From: Culex pipiens pallens
Lineage: Eukaryota; Arthropoda; Insecta; Diptera; Culicidae
Direction of reading: 5' to 3'
DNA length: 64,000 nucleotides
Assembly (NCBI RefSeq): GCF_016801865.2
Contig: NC_068939.1
Span: 181,070,034 to 181,134,033, forward strand
Below, in pieces: positions 61,301 to 64,000 of the stretch. The position numbers and the translations under genes are program-made. The stretch's first letter is position 1; each line of letters begins with the position of its first letter. Below the pieces are notes generated by a model. It was not told where the DNA came from, did no database searches, and saw only the letters and a list, made by a program, of their open reading frames with translations.

Positions 61301-62536
61301 CACCCCAAACCTGTCACATTGTATTTGTCATCATTTGTCATTGGGCGAGAGACGTCAAATAAAACCAAAATCCTCACACCCCAGAAGCGAAAAAAAGGTG
61401 CGGACCACTCGAATCGGTAATTAATATCGATTTTTTAGCGTTCAGCGCGAAAAATTGCCCTTTTTCAAGGCTACATGTGTTTGCTCTTCGTTAGAATCGC
61501 GCACGCTTTTAACCTAATAATCTCCAAATATTATTTCGAAAAACAAACCGAACAACTGTCCTACCCCCCGCGTCGCACCACAAACGTCAAACGAACTCAT
61601 GGCCAACTCGCGAGACTGACCGGCGTCGTCGTCGACGACGATTTGAAAAACATCAAATTTATGTTACAATTTCATATCTTTCTCGTTCCACTCCAGAATA
61701 AAAAAAGAGCTTGTAAGGTTCGATTTCATACAGTAGAACAGTAGTGGTAAGGGAGCATAATCCAAACATCGCGTAAAATCCGGTCGTCGCCGGGATCGAC
61801 ATGATTTGAATAAAGATAAAGCAAGAAACCCGTTCTTTGGCGAGTGGACGCGAGGTTTTTTTTCGCCATTTTTTTTTTGTTATGGAGAAATTCTAGCGAA
61901 AAGAGACGTGTGTTCACACCACTGTTGGTTGAGAATGGCTTGGCTGAATTGATGTTCCACTTTTGATTTCGATTACGGACGTCACACTTGATATGGGGAA
62001 ATGTTCTACCGGGGAGCGATTGAAGTTGTTCCGGAGTTCGGCGATGCGGGGTAAGTACAAGTGATAGTGGATAAGAGTAGAACGGTAAGTAATTTGTGTT
62101 TAACGTGAGTGAACGAGAAATAAATCAGTCTTGTAGTATGTTTTGGACACAAGTGTTTTGGAAAAGTGTCAATCTCTGCCAACATCTGTCAACTGTCAAA
62201 CTTGAAATATTTCATCAAATCCTAAAAAAGATTCGATGATTTTTTTTCAAGTTCTGCGGTCACGCAAGCCCTTTTATCCTCGCGGGATCGCCGAAGCGAG
62301 CGCAATTGAAGGGACTTGGCCGTAATCCCACCAAATTTGGTGGGTGGACCGCGCGCGCGATCCTGGGAAAGGATGAAACACGATACGGCGAATATATATC
62401 ATCTTTTTTACAACGGCAAACAAAAACCGACATGCAAATGGGATGGGTTCAACGCAAGGACGAGTAGCCAACAAAAAAAAAGTTGAAAATATATAAGTAA
62501 TAATCATTAGAAAGGGAGGGTTTCTTCTATTGTCTT

Positions 62537-63477
62537 TTTTGTGCGATTTTTTGTTTTGTATGTATGTATGTATGTATGATCCCCATACCCGCAGGCAACT
62601 TGGTCCTGAAACACATGTGAGCGCTAGGTGAACAATTCGATCATCTTTTACTCCGTAATCTGTACACCCACGTGCATAAGTTTTTTTGCACGAATTTTAA
62701 TGCTACAAATACCGGCGCATAAAATAAAATGGTTTCCCTCTTCCCTCCCCAAGCGCCGGAAATTTGTAGCGGGTGTAGGGACACTTTGCATAGACGCCCT
62801 TGCTCCCATCACGTCACTGAGGGTATGGAGCGACGAGAAATTAATAAGCATGCCCCCCCAGTCGAACCTTCATTAGAGAAGCAGGCAATCCACAACTCAC
62901 AGCGAACGACCAAGGGAACACCCTACCGCGTATATAATATGGTTGGCGTAGTTGTCTTCAGTGAAATGTATGAATGTTAGAGTGGATGTAAGAGTTTTTT
63001 GAAAATAATAATGGAAAGCTCTCACCAAATAAATAATCCAAGGCTTAGGACATTTTGCGACATTCTCAAACTTGATGAAACTTGCGATCAGGTTGCCGAA
63101 TTCTTGCACCACACGAACGACAGCAAGCGGCTTGACCTTAGAAGTTCCCGGGCGATGGCCATCACTCAGCACAGTCAATCAGTAAGCAATTGTTTGAACC
63201 CGTTGCAAATGTTGAAGCAAATTCTCGTCCACATCCAGCAGTATTTGAATGGCGTTGGTTCAGTAAGGACATTTCTGGTACACGGGGCTGGAACAACAGG
63301 AACGTATCATCGATGGCCACTTCGTAATTGCCGAAAAGGACACCTAAGTCTCCAAGTGATACAAATTTTACTCTTTTTAAGCGAAATTTAGGGACCAAAA
63401 AATGACAGAGGAAAAAAACGCGTCCGGTTGCGCGCACAGTTTACTTCGATCTCCTTTTGTGCGATTTTTTGTTTTGT
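62537..63477 (-). mobile_element. Retroposed insertion with 23-nt target duplication and (CATA)n tail, minus orientation
   Basis: A 23-nt direct repeat starting TTTTGTGCGATTTTTTG lies at 62,537-62,559 and 63,455-63,477. The body of about 895 bp ends, on the minus strand, in about four CATA units adjacent to the left copy. This indicates a non-LTR type insertion in minus orientation. Its 5' half has a minus-strand frame (63,437-63,162, containing YEVAIDDTFLLFQPRVPE) that looks protein-like but is not recognised, and a second frame continues at 63,178-62,897. It may be a 5'-truncated LINE or a retrocopied transcript. Confidence 0.72.
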
Positions 63478-64000
63478 GTATGGGAAAAAGGCGAATCCTT
63501 TTTTTCCTCCTCAACGCGAATGTGTGTTGTTTTCCGGCGAACAAAACACAGAAAAAAACGTGAAGTGCCTTCGTAAAGCATAAATTTATGCTCGCAGCAT
63601 CAAACACACGTCGCGACGCGCCTGTCGGTATGCAAAAGTAAAAAAAAGGTTTGAGTCCCGGGATTTGAAAGGGGCGAGCTGCGCTGCGCCGCGCACCGCC
63701 TGGAGATAATATCTTAGATCCGTCATTGTGTCATATCAAGATCGGTGAAAAATTGCCTTCCCCGCAAACCCCCGTTCCGAGTGTCGCCGGTTGAAGCCGT
63801 TCCATTAGCGAAAATGCTCTCTGTGGCTTTCTTTATTCTTGCCAAGATGGAGCGCGCTCCGCAGGAGCGAATGAGAGGACTCATTATTGAAATGCATTTC
63901 CGTAATGGATTTATAGACGTTCGGTGAATGAAAATAGATAATAGCGATTTTTCTTGTTGTCTCTCGGCGAGGTTCGCCGACGTCGTTAAGTGATATGAAA

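Larger units (their letters stand above)
57316..64000 (-). other. Upstream cut intron or 5' region, no exon found
   Basis: It begins at the acceptor of the coiled-coil exon and runs to the window edge. No upstream coding exon of cut could be recognised. It contains further GGGGTAGGACA motifs (58,020, 58,155, 58,295, 59,142, 59,522 and, inverted, 61,557), a hairpin at 58,984-59,028, GTCGTC runs and one retroposed insertion at 62.5-63.5 kb. Confidence 0.5.

Overview
This is eukaryotic insect DNA. The one gene that can be recognised is the 3' two-thirds of an orthologue of the homeobox gene cut (CUX family), on the minus strand in six exons between 57,315 and 34,800. The close match to dipteran Cut, the long intron and the dense mixture of MITEs, foldback elements, non-LTR insertions and satellite suggest a mosquito, most likely a culicine such as Culex. 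That species call is an inference. All statements rest on reading the sequence; no database was searched.

Layout. (1) 1-13.2 kb: roughly 60 copies of a 141-bp satellite monomer, in two orientations around palindromic cores, interrupted by a 2-kb inverted-repeat element (with a 162-bp pogo/mariner-type MITE inside it) and by a 1.2-kb foldback element with an 8-bp target duplication. (2) 13.2-17.3 kb: AT-rich DNA with a retroposed insertion that ends in about 101 CA units. (3) 17.3-25.5 kb: a 7.4-kb element with 697-bp inverted repeats that holds further nested elements, then a related palindromic MITE. (4) 26.9-31.65 kb: a 4.8-kb foldback element whose arms carry arrays of a GGCAGAA unit, flanked by a 9-bp direct repeat and carrying two MITEs. 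(5) 31.7-34.8 kb: the A-rich (in the cut sense) 3' flank or 3' UTR of cut, with a 100-N gap. (6) 34.8-57.3 kb: cut. (7) 57.3-64 kb: upstream cut intron. No earlier cut exon was found, so the 5' end lies outside the window or was missed.

The in-window exons encode about 1,645 C-terminal residues: an N-terminal coiled coil, three CUT repeats, a Cut-class homeodomain and an acidic, alanine-rich tail. Phases agree at all five junctions and CUT3 is split by an intron, so the model is internally consistent.

The most unexplained signal is an 11-base motif, GGGGTAGGACA, found 12 times exactly and many more times with one change, only between about 46 and 62 kb inside cut introns. It often lies near TTTGACAG and in places recurs every 120-155 bases. 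The other notable theme is that unrelated inverted-repeat elements here all carry short tandem subrepeats in their arms, and the 141-bp satellite appears to be an expanded form of such an arm.
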